From: Photobacterium profundum
Lineage (GTDB): Bacteria; Pseudomonadota; Gammaproteobacteria; Enterobacterales; Vibrionaceae
Assembly: GCF_003026285.1 (NCBI RefSeq)
Contig: NZ_PYOD01000013.1
Span: 1 to 64,000 of the forward strand
Length of the DNA: 64,000 bases
Reading direction: 5' to 3'
Shown here: positions 23,961 through 33,365 of the stretch, piece by piece
Layout of the letters: each line of letters starts with the position of its first letter
Position numbering within the stretch: the first letter of the stretch is position 1
Notes under the pieces: generated by a model
The model's database searches: none
What the model was told of the DNA's origin: nothing
The model's input: only the letters and a program-made list of their open reading frames with translations
Position numbers and translations under genes: made by a program

Positions 23961-23986
23961 TGGGCGGCTATATATATAGCCGCCCA
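23961..23986. terminator. perfect 26-bp palindrome downstream of gshA
   Basis: Two 12-bp arms (TGGGCGGCTATA and its inverse) around TA form a perfect palindrome about 40 bases past the gshA stop. The minus-strand tail (TAAATAATTT) is not a clean T run; the plus-strand tail is ACTTTT. It may be a terminator or mRNA-end stabiliser for gshA. Confidence 0.55.
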
Positions 23987-24010
23987 ACTTTTAATCTTAT
24001 TATTCTAAAA

Positions 24011-24040
24011 TTAAAATCACTTCAAATCACTTCAAATCAG
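24011..24040. repeat. 10-bp tandem repeat at the gshA 3' end
   Basis: Three adjacent 10-base units (TTAAAATCAC, TTCAAATCAC, TTCAAATCAG) span the gshA stop codon. Each unit carries TGA in the same register on the minus strand, so the stop is robust to unit loss or gain. Confidence 0.7.
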
Positions 24041-25592
24041 CAAAGTAATCATCTAAAAATTGTTCAAATGATACCGTATCACCTTGTTCAATTTTACGTT
24101 GCTTATCTACTGACATTTTAGCTTCAACATCAAATTCTGATTGAGAGTAAAAGCCATAAGGCCGCTCAGCCATCGTTTGACTGTGCTCTGTTGCTAGCTG
24201 ATATCCAACGGAGCCGATACCTTCATTTTGTTTCACACTTTCTAGCAATTGAGCAGATAGCGTTAGATCAGGGTTAAGAATCCAACCTTTCAATCGTTCA
24301 CAAGTTTCCTGATATTTATTGTCACCTGCTGCTTTATCCATCACAACCGCAACATCTTGCAGCTCTTTGAATACGCGCACGCCCCAATCTTGTAGCGATA
24401 AGCGCTCACCATTACAGCCAATTTTCAACATCAAATCAGGGTTTCGACCATCAAGCACAACGCGATTCCAGTTATCACGCCAGCATGCTAATTCTGAGTC
24501 ATCCATATCATCAGACGGTGTAAGCACGGCCCACGTAAGGAATAAATCAAGGAATCGAACCTGATCTTCCGTAATACCAATAGGACTGAAAGGATTCACA
24601 TCTAATGATCGTACTTCAATATACTCAACACCAGCACGACCGAGTGCTTCTGAAGGCTTCTCGCCATCTTTGGCTACACGCTTAGGGCGGATAGGTGCAT
24701 ACAATTCATTCTCAATTTGCAGTACATTGCTATTTAACTGACGGTACTCACCATCCACTTTCACGCCAATGTCTGCAAAGTCATCAGACGGTGTACGGAT
24801 AGCTTTATTCAAACCATCAAGATATTGATCTAGGCTATTAAAGCCAATTTTCAACGAGCTTTGTGCATTATTGGTATAACCCAAATCACTTAGGCGTAAA
24901 GCTGTCGCATTCGGTAGGTAATAAGTACCACAACCTAACTGCTTAAAATCGACTGAAGAATTATTTTTATTCAGGAATGAACCGCATAACGCTGGCGACG
25001 CACCAAATAAATACGGGATTAACCAACCAAAACGATAGTAGTTTCGAATCAGGCCGAAATACGCATCTGAAATAGAATCTTGACGATCTTGCTCGCTTTG
25101 ATCACCGAACAATTCTTGCCAAAATGATTCAGGGAAAGAAAAATTGAAGTGCACACCAGAAATAACCTGCATAACGCTGCCATAACGATGCTTCAATCCT
25201 TCACGGTACAAAGTTTTCATACGTCCGGTATTTGAACTACCGTATTGCGCTAGCGTGATGTCATTCTCTTTACCGACAAAACATGGCATCGACATTGGCC
25301 ATAAACGTTCGTCACCCATTTGGCGATACGTAAACTGGTGAATATCACTTAATTGCGTCAATAAATGGTCAACATTTTGCGATACTGGAGTTATAAACTC
25401 TAACAGTGATTCTGCAAAATCGGTGGTAACCCACTTATTGGTTAATGCTGATCCTAATCCAACCGGATGCGGTTGATCTGATAAGTTACCTTCCGATGTA
25501 ATTCGCAGCGCTTCACGCTCAAGACCACGACCGAGTTGTGTTAAGGCATCAGAATTAGCGGAAATCTGCTGCAACCTTTGTGAAAAATCCAT
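24027..25592 (-). CDS. gshA: glutamate-cysteine ligase GshA
   Basis: ATP-dependent first step of glutathione synthesis. The 521-residue protein is of the proteobacterial type 1 class: it begins MDFSQRLQQI, contains GLEREALRI (substrate-binding region), VHFNFSFPE and the conserved EYIEVRSLDVNPFSP motif. The chosen ATG (25592) lies 9 bases after ACGAGA; an ATG three codons upstream is an alternative that directly abuts that site. gshA and luxS are neighbours in many gammaproteobacteria; here a lipoprotein gene lies between them. Confidence 0.96.
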   Translation of the reverse strand: MDFSQRLQQISANSDALTQLGRGLEREALRITSEGNLSDQPHPVGLGSALTNKWVTTDFAESLLEFITPVSQNVDHLLTQLSDIHQFTYRQMGDERLWPMSMPCFVGKENDITLAQYGSSNTGRMKTLYREGLKHRYGSVMQVISGVHFNFSFPESFWQELFGDQSEQDRQDSISDAYFGLIRNYYRFGWLIPYLFGASPALCGSFLNKNNSSVDFKQLGCGTYYLPNATALRLSDLGYTNNAQSSLKIGFNSLDQYLDGLNKAIRTPSDDFADIGVKVDGEYRQLNSNVLQIENELYAPIRPKRVAKDGEKPSEALGRAGVEYIEVRSLDVNPFSPIGITEDQVRFLDLFLTWAVLTPSDDMDDSELACWRDNWNRVVLDGRNPDLMLKIGCNGERLSLQDWGVRVFKELQDVAVVMDKAAGDNKYQETCERLKGWILNPDLTLSAQLLESVKQNEGIGSVGYQLATEHSQTMAERPYGFYSQSEFDVEAKMSVDKQRKIEQGDTVSFEQFLDDYFADLK

Positions 25593-25690
25593 GAAGGCCA
25601 TTCTCGTTTATTATCATAATTGAAAAAGTAGAGTAATCATTATTGGTACTGATTACCATTAGTTTTATGGAGAAACACTTTTACTATATG

Positions 25691-25723
25691 GAAAAAACCG
25701 ACGCTCTAACACGCCGGTTTTTC
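25691..25723 (-). terminator. terminator of the M16 protease gene
   Basis: Minus-strand AAAACCGGCG / CGTCGGTTTT stem (one wobble) followed by a T run, 25 bases after the stop. Confidence 0.85.
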
Positions 25724-25745
25724 ATCAAATAATTAAGGTGGCCCC

Positions 25746-28592
25746 TTAAAGATTAGGCTGAATTGTTTTCAACGGAATACCCAGAGTTTCAAACTGTGGC
25801 GTCAACGCTTTCGCATCACCCACCACGATGATTTGATAATCTTCTGGCTTAAACCACTTTTGGGCTAATTCATTTAGACGTTCTTTACTGATATTCGCAA
25901 CAATTTCATTACGCTCTTCAACAAAGTTATCAGGCAGTGAATACGTTAGGATCTGACCAAGCAGTTGTGCCTTTTTACTTGGTGTTTCATAACTGAGTGC
26001 ATCTTTCTGCCCAACAGCTAAACGCATAAAGTCGACTTCTTTATCTGTTACACCTTCTGTGCTCATTTTTTCAAGTTCAGCCAAAAACTCTTTCGCCGAC
26101 GCTAAGCTAGCATCAGCACGCACTTGGGCATAAAACACAGATAACCCCACCTCTTTCCCGCCGGTTTGATAACCACCAGCGCCATAGGTATAGCCTTTAT
26201 CTTCACGCAAATTTAAGTTGATACGGCTATTGAAGTTACCCGCTAAATTGAAATTAGCCAATTGCGTTTCGTATAACTCACCAGTTGCATCATAAGGTAA
26301 ACCTTGGCGAACAAGACGAATGATCGTTTGTGGCGCACCCGGTTTATCAACCATCCAAATCGCTTGTTTTTCTATGCTCGGTAATACAATCGCGCTAGGT
26401 ACTGGTTTAGCCGCCCCTTGCCAATTTGATAAAAAATCAATTTTTTGGGTTAATTGCTGTTCTGTTACATCACCTACAACAACGATATCAGCGCCGTTCG
26501 GCGTGTAATAGGTGTTATAAAAGTCTTTTACATCTTTTAAGGTAATACTGTTTAAAGATAACTTAGTACCTTCTGGCGGTAGACTAAACGGGGTCCCTTT
26601 ATACAAAATTTCACGCGTTGCTTGGCTTGCTAGCCAATCAGGACGTTGATGTTCGTATACCGCACCTTCAATCGCTTGTGCTTTTAAACGGTCAAAATCA
26701 ACTTCATTGAAAGCAGGTTTAAATAAACGCTCTTCCAAGATAGCCAGCGTTTGTACTATGTTTTTATCCAGCGATGTTACCGAGACGGTTGTACCGTACA
26801 AGCCAGCATTAAAACTAACAGTACTGCCCAACGAATCTAATCGTGATGACAATTCTTCTGCGGTTGATTGAGTACTTGCTTCATTCATCATGGCAGCAAC
26901 AAGCTTAGATAACCCTGTTTTCCCCATTGGCTCAAAACGACGCCCAGCAGGAATAACCATTTGTAACTCTACCGTTGGGGTTTCTTGGTATTTGGTACCA
27001 AGCACTTTAATACCATTGGCTAACTCAAATTGGTACAAGGTTGGCATTACAGCTTCCACCGGCTGTGAAGGCTGTGGCATTACATTGCGATCAAAGTTAT
27101 CAACCGGTTCACGTAATGCTAATTGTTTATCTGTTAGCTTTTTATGCTCAGGAATAATACGAGGCATTGGCGTGTAATTTGACTTAGCGGCAACCAAATC
27201 AGTTTTACCTTTAGGCACAACACTTAAGGTAACGTTAGGGTTACCATTTACGTACTGCATATACGCAGACTCAATGCTCTCTGTCGAAACATCACGTAAT
27301 TGTTGTAGCTCTACACTTAAATGATTAGGGTTACCGTAAAATGTCTGATAGGCAGCCAATTGAGATACTTTTCCGCTCACACTTTGTAAGCCAAAAATAG
27401 CATTCGCTTCGACCATGCCTTTTAGTTCGTTCAGCTCTTTCTCACTGACCCCTCGTTCTTCTAAATCATCAAGGGTGGATACCACTTTACTGCGCAGCTC
27501 TTTTAAGTTGCCTTTCTCACCACTTTGTCCAATCGCATACACATACATGGTACACGCAAGCTCTGCACAATCATGGTAGGCACCCGCATCAACAACATCA
27601 CCGGTTTTCACTAAGTTTTGATAGAGCAGACTATTTTTACCACCGCCAATCACTTTGGCCAGCATATCAAGTGATGCTTCATCTTCTGAGCCGTTAAATG
27701 ACGTCGGCCATGCCATCATCAACATAGGTTGCTGAACTTTATCTTCTAAGGTTATATAGCGGTCAGCATCCAGCGTAACGGGTTGCTTAGGCATATCTTT
27801 AACTTCAGGGCCACGAGGGATTGAGCCAAAGTATTTATTAACCCATGCTAATGTTTGTTCTTTGTCTAAATCACCACCGATCGTTAGCGTGGCATTATTC
27901 GGACCATACCAACGCAGGAAGAATGCTTTTAGATCATTAACATCAACACGTTCAAGATCTTCAACATAACCAATAGTTTGCCATGAGTAAGGGTGAGTAC
28001 GTGGATAAAGGGCTTCGCCAAGGCGCTCATAAACTAAACCATAAGGGCGGTTTTCATAACGCTGAGCGCGTTCATTTTTAACCGTTGAGCGTTGAATTTC
28101 AAATTTACGTTGAGAGACAGCACCGAGTAAAAAGCCCATGCGATCTGACTCTAGCCATAACATTTTTTCTAATTGATTCGCAGGTACCGTTTCGAAATAA
28201 TTTGTACGGTCTCGATTGGTCGTTCCGTTTAACGTACCACCAGCCTCGGTGATCAAACGAAAATGCTCTTGATCGCCAACGTGCTCAGATCCTTGAAACA
28301 TCATATGTTCAAAGAAATGAGCAAAACCTGATTTACCTTCTTGTTCACGGGCAGAGCCAACATGGTAGGTCATATCGACATGCACTAATGGGTCTGATTT
28401 ATCTTCGTGTAGAACAACGGTTAAACCGTTCTCAAGTGTATATTTACTGTAAGGAATTACAGGCTGCCCTTTCACTCCTGCAACTTGCTCGACGAATGTA
28501 ACACCTTCAGGCAATGTTGATGTCTCTTGCCCTATTTGATTACTACACCCTGCAATTGATAGCAACGTGACACTTAAAACCCACTTTTGCAC
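25746..28592 (-). CDS. M16 (pitrilysin/insulinase) family zinc protease, lipoprotein
   Basis: A 948-residue two-module M16 peptidase. The N-terminal module carries the inverted zinc motif HFFEH (residues 92-96) with a downstream glutamate region (TVKNERAQR); the C-terminal module lacks HxxEH, as in the family where it completes the clamshell. A type II signal peptide ends in SIAGC (Cys16), so it is probably a periplasmic lipoprotein that degrades peptides. The start is GTG at 28592, preceded by AAGGA at 8 bases; an open frame 42 codons longer would run through the end of yqaA and has no signal peptide. It lies just downstream of yqaA. Confidence 0.9.
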   Translation of the reverse strand: MQKWVLSVTLLSIAGCSNQIGQETSTLPEGVTFVEQVAGVKGQPVIPYSKYTLENGLTVVLHEDKSDPLVHVDMTYHVGSAREQEGKSGFAHFFEHMMFQGSEHVGDQEHFRLITEAGGTLNGTTNRDRTNYFETVPANQLEKMLWLESDRMGFLLGAVSQRKFEIQRSTVKNERAQRYENRPYGLVYERLGEALYPRTHPYSWQTIGYVEDLERVDVNDLKAFFLRWYGPNNATLTIGGDLDKEQTLAWVNKYFGSIPRGPEVKDMPKQPVTLDADRYITLEDKVQQPMLMMAWPTSFNGSEDEASLDMLAKVIGGGKNSLLYQNLVKTGDVVDAGAYHDCAELACTMYVYAIGQSGEKGNLKELRSKVVSTLDDLEERGVSEKELNELKGMVEANAIFGLQSVSGKVSQLAAYQTFYGNPNHLSVELQQLRDVSTESIESAYMQYVNGNPNVTLSVVPKGKTDLVAAKSNYTPMPRIIPEHKKLTDKQLALREPVDNFDRNVMPQPSQPVEAVMPTLYQFELANGIKVLGTKYQETPTVELQMVIPAGRRFEPMGKTGLSKLVAAMMNEASTQSTAEELSSRLDSLGSTVSFNAGLYGTTVSVTSLDKNIVQTLAILEERLFKPAFNEVDFDRLKAQAIEGAVYEHQRPDWLASQATREILYKGTPFSLPPEGTKLSLNSITLKDVKDFYNTYYTPNGADIVVVGDVTEQQLTQKIDFLSNWQGAAKPVPSAIVLPSIEKQAIWMVDKPGAPQTIIRLVRQGLPYDATGELYETQLANFNLAGNFNSRINLNLREDKGYTYGAGGYQTGGKEVGLSVFYAQVRADASLASAKEFLAELEKMSTEGVTDKEVDFMRLAVGQKDALSYETPSKKAQLLGQILTYSLPDNFVEERNEIVANISKERLNELAQKWFKPEDYQIIVVGDAKALTPQFETLGIPLKTIQPNL

Positions 28593-28603
28593 TATAGCAT
28601 TCC

Positions 28604-29035
28604 TTATAAAAAACCTTGTACTACTAGAGCCAACACAATGTAACGCATAGCTTTGCCGATCATAATAATGATAAAGCTCAGCCAATGGTGCATTCGCAAC
28701 CAGCCCGCAGCTAAACATAAAGGGTCACCAATAATGGGTAACCAACTAAAGAATAAGCTCCAGTAGCCATATTTTTTTAACCACTGTAATGCTTTATGAC
28801 CATGTTTTTCTTTAGAAGTTTTATCTGGTAGTAAACGCCCTAACCAGTAATTCGTCATTCCACCAAGTGTATTACCTATCGTCGCCACTAATACCACAAG
28901 CCATAGGGCATTATCACCCAACTTAATCGTTGCAATAAGGTTGGCTTCAGAGCCGCCTGGTAACAACGTTGCACTTAGAAAACCAGTGGTGAACAATACC
29001 CATAATGCTGAATCGCCATTTAATAAATCTAACAT
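28604..29035 (-). CDS. yqaA: YqaA family inner membrane protein (DedA/SNARE-associated-like)
   Basis: A 143-residue membrane protein of the VTT/DedA-like superfamily, with about four hydrophobic segments and the family patterns FLSATLLPGGSE and WLPIIGDPLCLAAG. E. coli YqaA has the same length and pattern. Molecular role is not established; DedA relatives act in lipid flipping and envelope homeostasis. The stop lies 11 bases before the GTG of the protease gene, so the two are likely cotranscribed. Confidence 0.88.
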   Translation of the reverse strand: MLDLLNGDSALWVLFTTGFLSATLLPGGSEANLIATIKLGDNALWLVVLVATIGNTLGGMTNYWLGRLLPDKTSKEKHGHKALQWLKKYGYWSLFFSWLPIIGDPLCLAAGWLRMHHWLSFIIIMIGKAMRYIVLALVVQGFL

Positions 29036-29338
29036 CTTATTTACTTACATCAAGCTAATCGAAAAAAAACACTGCATATTAAATGCTTGTCGCTAAAAAC
29101 AATTTTGCTACGAGTACGATCGGTTTCGAGCAGCTTATATACACAAATCCCCTCAGATTAGGCATTTTAAGCGTCAATATGTACTCTTAATAGCTTATTT
29201 GCCAACGGTTTCAGTTATCACTCACTGTTTGCCAGTCGTCATATTGCTTCCTTGTTTAGTGGGTTAATTTTACTGGCTAACGGAAAGTTACGTTATTAGC
29301 CTTAATAATGAATACCCCTTATACCAAGCTACAGATAT
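29036..29338. other. intergenic DNA upstream of yqaA, nothing recognised
   Basis: Most of the 434-base gap between oadB and yqaA. It must hold the yqaA promoter, which I could not pick out with confidence. I see no coding frame longer than a few codons with a ribosome binding site, no repeat copy and no tRNA. Confidence 0.5.
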
Positions 29339-29372
29339 AAAAAAAACGGATAGCGTTAAACTACCCGTTTCA
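29339..29372 (-). terminator. terminator of the oad operon
   Basis: Minus-strand AAACGGGTAG / CTATCCGTTT stem (one mismatch) with 7-nt loop and eight T residues. It lies about 100 bases after the oadB stop. Confidence 0.82.
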
Positions 29373-29469
29373 AAATGTGTACTTATAGATATCACAAACA
29401 GAACTAACCCTATCAATTAACGCAACGAATTAACGCCTAACGTTAAATCATAGTTATGGTTGTTCTTCA

Positions 29470-30600
29470 TTAACCGACAAGAGCTAATAAAATACCTGCA
29501 GCAACCGCTGAACCTAATACCCCTGCAACATTCGGCCCCATAGCATGCATTAATAAGAAATTTTGCGGATTAGCTTCTAAGCCGACCTTATTCACGACAC
29601 GTGCTGCCATCGGTACAGCAGAAACTCCCGCAGCACCAATTAATGGGTTGATGTCTTCCTTGCTGAAACGGTTTAGTAATTTAGCCATCAACACACCACC
29701 ACCAGTACCCACACTGAATGCCACTGCGCCTAATAGCAAAATACCCAAGGTTTCAAATTGTAAGAACGTGTTCGCTTCAAGCTTTGAGCCCACACCTAAA
29801 CCCAACATGATCGTTACAATATTAATCAGTTCATTTTGAACCGTATTAGATAAACGATCGACCACGCCAGATTCACGCATCAAGTTACCTAAACAGAACA
29901 TACCGATTAATGGTGTTGCTGATGGTAAAAACAGAATAGTCATCAATAATACTGCCAACGGAAAGAGTACTTTCTCTGCCTTACTGACATGACGCAATTG
30001 CTGCATTTTAATTTGTCGTTCTTCCGGCGAGGTTAACGCTTTCATAATCGGTGGCTGAATAATCGGCACAAGAGCCATATAGCTATAAGCAGCTACGGCT
30101 ATCGCCCCTAAGAGATCAGGCGCTAAACGACTGGCAAGAAATATTGCCGTTGGTCCATCTGCACCACCAATAATCGCAATGGATGATGCATCGGCAAGTG
30201 TAAATTCCATTCCTGGAACAAGATTCAGTAAAATTGCACCAAATAAGGTAAAGAAAATACCAAATTGAGCAGCTGCACCTAATAACAATGTTTTAGGGTT
30301 AGCGATCAATGCACCGAAATCAGTCATTGCTCCCACGCCCATGAAGATCAATAACGGGAAAACACCCGTTTCAATACCCACATGGTAGATGTAATACAAT
30401 AATCCGCCCGGCTCGGTAAATCCCGAGTTAGGAATATTCGCAAGAATAGCGCCAAAGCCCATTGGCAATAACAGTAATGGTTCAAAGCCTTTACGAATAG
30501 CAAGAAACAGTAACCCACTGCCAACCAAAATCATGATGATTTGACCGAACTCGAAATTCGCTATCCCTGTCTCTGCCCAGAGTTTTAATAAACCGTCCAT
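29470..30600 (-). CDS. oadB: oxaloacetate decarboxylase beta subunit (Na+ pump)
   Basis: Integral membrane subunit that decarboxylates carboxybiotin and exports Na+. The 376-residue protein has many transmembrane helices and conserved stretches: GFEPLLLLPMGFGAILANIP, IIGGADGPTAIF (contains the Asp essential in Klebsiella OadB), GVSAVPMAARV and a C-terminal MHAMGPNVAGVLGSAVAAG. It follows oadA by 9 bases. Length is at the short end of the family (other members reach about 430), without sign of truncation. Confidence 0.96.
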   Translation of the reverse strand: MDGLLKLWAETGIANFEFGQIIMILVGSGLLFLAIRKGFEPLLLLPMGFGAILANIPNSGFTEPGGLLYYIYHVGIETGVFPLLIFMGVGAMTDFGALIANPKTLLLGAAAQFGIFFTLFGAILLNLVPGMEFTLADASSIAIIGGADGPTAIFLASRLAPDLLGAIAVAAYSYMALVPIIQPPIMKALTSPEERQIKMQQLRHVSKAEKVLFPLAVLLMTILFLPSATPLIGMFCLGNLMRESGVVDRLSNTVQNELINIVTIMLGLGVGSKLEANTFLQFETLGILLLGAVAFSVGTGGGVLMAKLLNRFSKEDINPLIGAAGVSAVPMAARVVNKVGLEANPQNFLLMHAMGPNVAGVLGSAVAAGILLALVG

Positions 30601-30609
30601 GGTACCCTC

Positions 30610-32391
30610 TTACGCCAAACTTAGTATTGGCGAACCAACCGAAACAGAATCACCCTCTTTAACATGCAACTCTTGAATAACACCATTACGAGCTGCACGA
30701 ATTTCTGTTTCCATCTTCATCGCTTCAAGCACAATCAATACATCACCTTCGGACACTTGATTGCCCGGTTTCACATTGATTTTAAAGATACTTCCCGCTA
30801 GAGGTGCTGAAATATCTTCCGCATTACTCGCTGCAGCGACGGGTGCCGGTACAGAGGCTGATGTTGCAGATACAACACTTGATAGCTCACCACTTGGACC
30901 GACTTCTACGTTATAAACCTGCCCGTTAACTTTCACACTGTACGCTTCAATATCACCGGTAGAGGTGGCTGGTTTGCTCACAGGTGCAGTAACAGCAGAT
31001 TCCGCTTCAGGTGCTGGTTCAAATGCTTCAGGGTTATTACGATTTTTAAGGAACTTCAAACCAACTTGTGGAAATAACGCATACGTTAATACATCATCCA
31101 CAGAGTCCTCAGCTAACTTGATATTGTCAGCTTCTGCTTTAGCCAATAAGTCGTCCGTTAGGATTGAGAGTTCATCAGCAATAAGATCAGCAGGGCGACA
31201 TGTGATAGGTTCAGCGCCTTCAAGCACTCGAGCCTGAAGTTCTGCATTCACTGGCGCAGGCGCTTGACCATATTCGCCTTTCAGTATGCCAGCCGTTTCT
31301 TTTGCAATATTCTTGTAACGCTCACCCGTAAGCACATTCAATACAGCTTGAGTACCCACAATCTGCGATGTCGGTGTTACCAAAGGAATAAAGCCTAGAT
31401 CCTTACGAACTCGAGGGATCTCTGCTAATACGTCATCAAAACGTTCAGCGGCACCTTGCTCTTTTAACTGGCCTTCCATGTTAGTCAACATGCCACCAGG
31501 TACTTGCGCAAGAAGAATTCGGGCATCAACCCCTTTTAAGCTACCTTCAAATTTCGCATATTTTTTACGAACTTCACGGAAGTAAGTCGCAATAGGTTCA
31601 ATCTGCTGCAGATCTAAGTTGGTATCACGTTCTGTGCCTTCCAGCATCGCAATGACAGTTTCGGTAGGTGTATGACCATAAGTTTGGCTCATTGAAGAAA
31701 TAGCCGTATCAAGAATATCTAAACCAGCTTCTACCGCTTTTACTGCCGTTGCTGCAGACAATCCCGTTGTTGCATGGCAATGAAGGGCAAGCGGTACATC
31801 ACATGATGCTTTAATGCGTTTAACTAACTCTTCAGCTTCATAAGGCTTAAGCAGGCCAGACATGTCTTTAATACAAATAGAATGACAACCAAGATCTTCT
31901 AAGCGCTTAGCTAGATCAGTCCATGTATCTAAATTGTGCACAGGGCTTGTTGTGTATGAAATCGTACCTTGAGCATGAGCACCAACATCGATTGTTGATT
32001 TCACTGCTTTTTCAAAGTTACGTACATCATTCATTGCATCAAAAATACGGAATACATCCATACCATTTGCATGAGCACGTTCAACAAACTTCTCGACCAC
32101 GTCATCGCCATAGTGGCGATACCCCAATAGGTTTTGCCCACGTAGCAACATTTGCATCGGTGTTTTAGGCATCGCTTGTTTTAAAGCTCGTAAGCGTTCC
32201 CATGGGTCTTCACCCAAAAAGCGAATGCATGAATCAAATGTTGCTCCACCCCATGTTTCAAGGGACCAATACCCCACGTTGTCTAATTGCTCTGCGATTG
32301 GCAGCATATCTTCAATACGCATGCGGGTGGCAAACAGTGACTGGTGAGCATCACGTAATACAACGTCAGTGATAGCTAAAGGCTTAGACAT
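30610..32391 (-). CDS. oadA: oxaloacetate decarboxylase alpha subunit (carboxyltransferase, biotinylated)
   Basis: Soluble subunit transferring the carboxyl group of oxaloacetate to biotin. The 593-residue protein has an N-terminal carboxyltransferase domain (about 1-260) with RDAHQS, SLETWGGATFD and the zinc ligand pair HCH (204-206), a conserved carboxylase domain (to about 460), an Ala/Pro/Ser-rich linker, and a C-terminal biotinyl domain with EAMKMET (Lys559). Central gene of oadGAB; no citrate lyase or citrate carrier genes flank it in this window, so it may serve malate/pyruvate metabolism and Na+ gradient generation. Confidence 0.97.
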   Translation of the reverse strand: MSKPLAITDVVLRDAHQSLFATRMRIEDMLPIAEQLDNVGYWSLETWGGATFDSCIRFLGEDPWERLRALKQAMPKTPMQMLLRGQNLLGYRHYGDDVVEKFVERAHANGMDVFRIFDAMNDVRNFEKAVKSTIDVGAHAQGTISYTTSPVHNLDTWTDLAKRLEDLGCHSICIKDMSGLLKPYEAEELVKRIKASCDVPLALHCHATTGLSAATAVKAVEAGLDILDTAISSMSQTYGHTPTETVIAMLEGTERDTNLDLQQIEPIATYFREVRKKYAKFEGSLKGVDARILLAQVPGGMLTNMEGQLKEQGAAERFDDVLAEIPRVRKDLGFIPLVTPTSQIVGTQAVLNVLTGERYKNIAKETAGILKGEYGQAPAPVNAELQARVLEGAEPITCRPADLIADELSILTDDLLAKAEADNIKLAEDSVDDVLTYALFPQVGLKFLKNRNNPEAFEPAPEAESAVTAPVSKPATSTGDIEAYSVKVNGQVYNVEVGPSGELSSVVSATSASVPAPVAAASNAEDISAPLAGSIFKINVKPGNQVSEGDVLIVLEAMKMETEIRAARNGVIQELHVKEGDSVSVGSPILSLA

Positions 32392-32434
32392 GATCGAAAA
32401 CTCCTTGTAAGTGTAATTTGCCTATAAATCATTT

Positions 32435-32683
32435 TTAGGCATTACGTTGACGATACAGATGTACCGCGGCAGATATTGCTGCCACAACGTCAGGTTGAAC
32501 CCCTGCATGATTTGACTCAACATTTGTCATAGGCTTTGGAATTGAAACTGCATCTGCAGGGGCCAGTTTTGACAAAAGTTGAACTAAATAGATTAAGACG
32601 CTCAGAAATCCAAAAACCACAAACATGCCAGTTAACATGATTGTTGCTGCTTCCTGTAGCAAACTTCCTAAATCAGCCATCAT
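32435..32683 (-). CDS. oadG: oxaloacetate decarboxylase gamma subunit
   Basis: Small membrane anchor that links alpha and beta subunits and binds Zn2+. The 82-residue protein has one N-terminal transmembrane helix (MLTGMFVVFGFLSVLIYLVQ) and a soluble tail ending AAISAAVHLYRQRNA, the family's conserved C-terminus with its His. AAGGA precedes two adjacent ATGs; the second (32680) has the better spacing. First gene of the operon, behind a promoter at 32721-32748. Confidence 0.93.
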   Translation of the reverse strand: MMADLGSLLQEAATIMLTGMFVVFGFLSVLIYLVQLLSKLAPADAVSIPKPMTNVESNHAGVQPDVVAAISAAVHLYRQRNA

Positions 32684-32720
32684 AGATTCCTTTCATTATT
32701 TTGTGACTGGTGCGTTAAGG

Positions 32721-32748
32721 ATTATCACGACATGAAAAAATAAGTCAA
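32721..32748 (-). promoter_or_regulatory. putative oadGAB promoter
   Basis: Minus-strand TTGACT (32743-32748), 16-base spacer, GATAAT (32721-32726). Five of six bases match consensus at each hexamer. It would start transcription about 30 bases before oadG. I see no clear CRP or other operator next to it. Confidence 0.7.
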
Positions 32749-33164
32749 ATTTATTAACAAAATCACTTCATTTAGTTGAAGATTGTACTCATTTTTACCT
32801 ATCCAATAAGAAAATAGTGATAAAACAGTCTATTTCTCATAAATCGTAGAAAAATAAGAAACTAACAGTGCCTACTCCCATTAAATAAATCAACAACAAG
32901 CTATATAAAACAACACATAAAGCTTCAAGAATCACGCTTACGTTAACGTAAGGTTAATGAAAATATTTTAATTTTTTAATCTAAAATAATGATAAATCAA
33001 ACAATTACAAACAACAGGTAAAGAGTGCGATTATATTCACAAAACTTATCGTTATTTTATATAAAGAATCAATCTGATGGCATTTATAGGCTCTACTCCA
33101 GCGGATTATAGAATAAAGTACCCAGTAAAATTTCACGGTTGAACAAGGCTGAAAGTAATGCTTA
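32749..33164. other. A/T-rich intergenic DNA upstream of oadG, nothing recognised
   Basis: Very A/T-rich (for example 32940-33060) with no supported gene. A minus-strand frame covering 33005-33406 runs through the repeat copy and into the tRNA-operon terminator and tRNA end and has no ribosome binding site, so it is not called. Confidence 0.5.
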
Positions 33165-33312
33165 ATACCGATTCCGTTAATTATCTTACCATTCAGAATA
33201 CCACTGGGAGTCGAGCTCAAGGATAGTGTTTGATAGAAGAGTGGTTCTCTTTTGAAATAGCTAGACACAGGAGTTGGCTTCCAGTGGTATTCCCTTTGGG
33301 TGAATTTAAAAT
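33165..33312. repeat. MITE-like repeat, 3'-truncated second copy
   Basis: About 148 bp with roughly 85-90 percent identity by eye to the left part of the element at 13983-14247. It starts ATACCGATTCCG and ends at GAATTTAAAAT. The internal stem is retained: GAATACCACTGGGAG pairs with CTTCCAGTGGTATTC. The right terminal repeat is missing. It lies about 50 bases beyond the tRNA-operon terminator. Confidence 0.8.
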
Positions 33313-33365
33313 GCAGTGTTATAAAGGTAGGTGGTATTGGAGATAGAATATCAAAATTTAGATAC

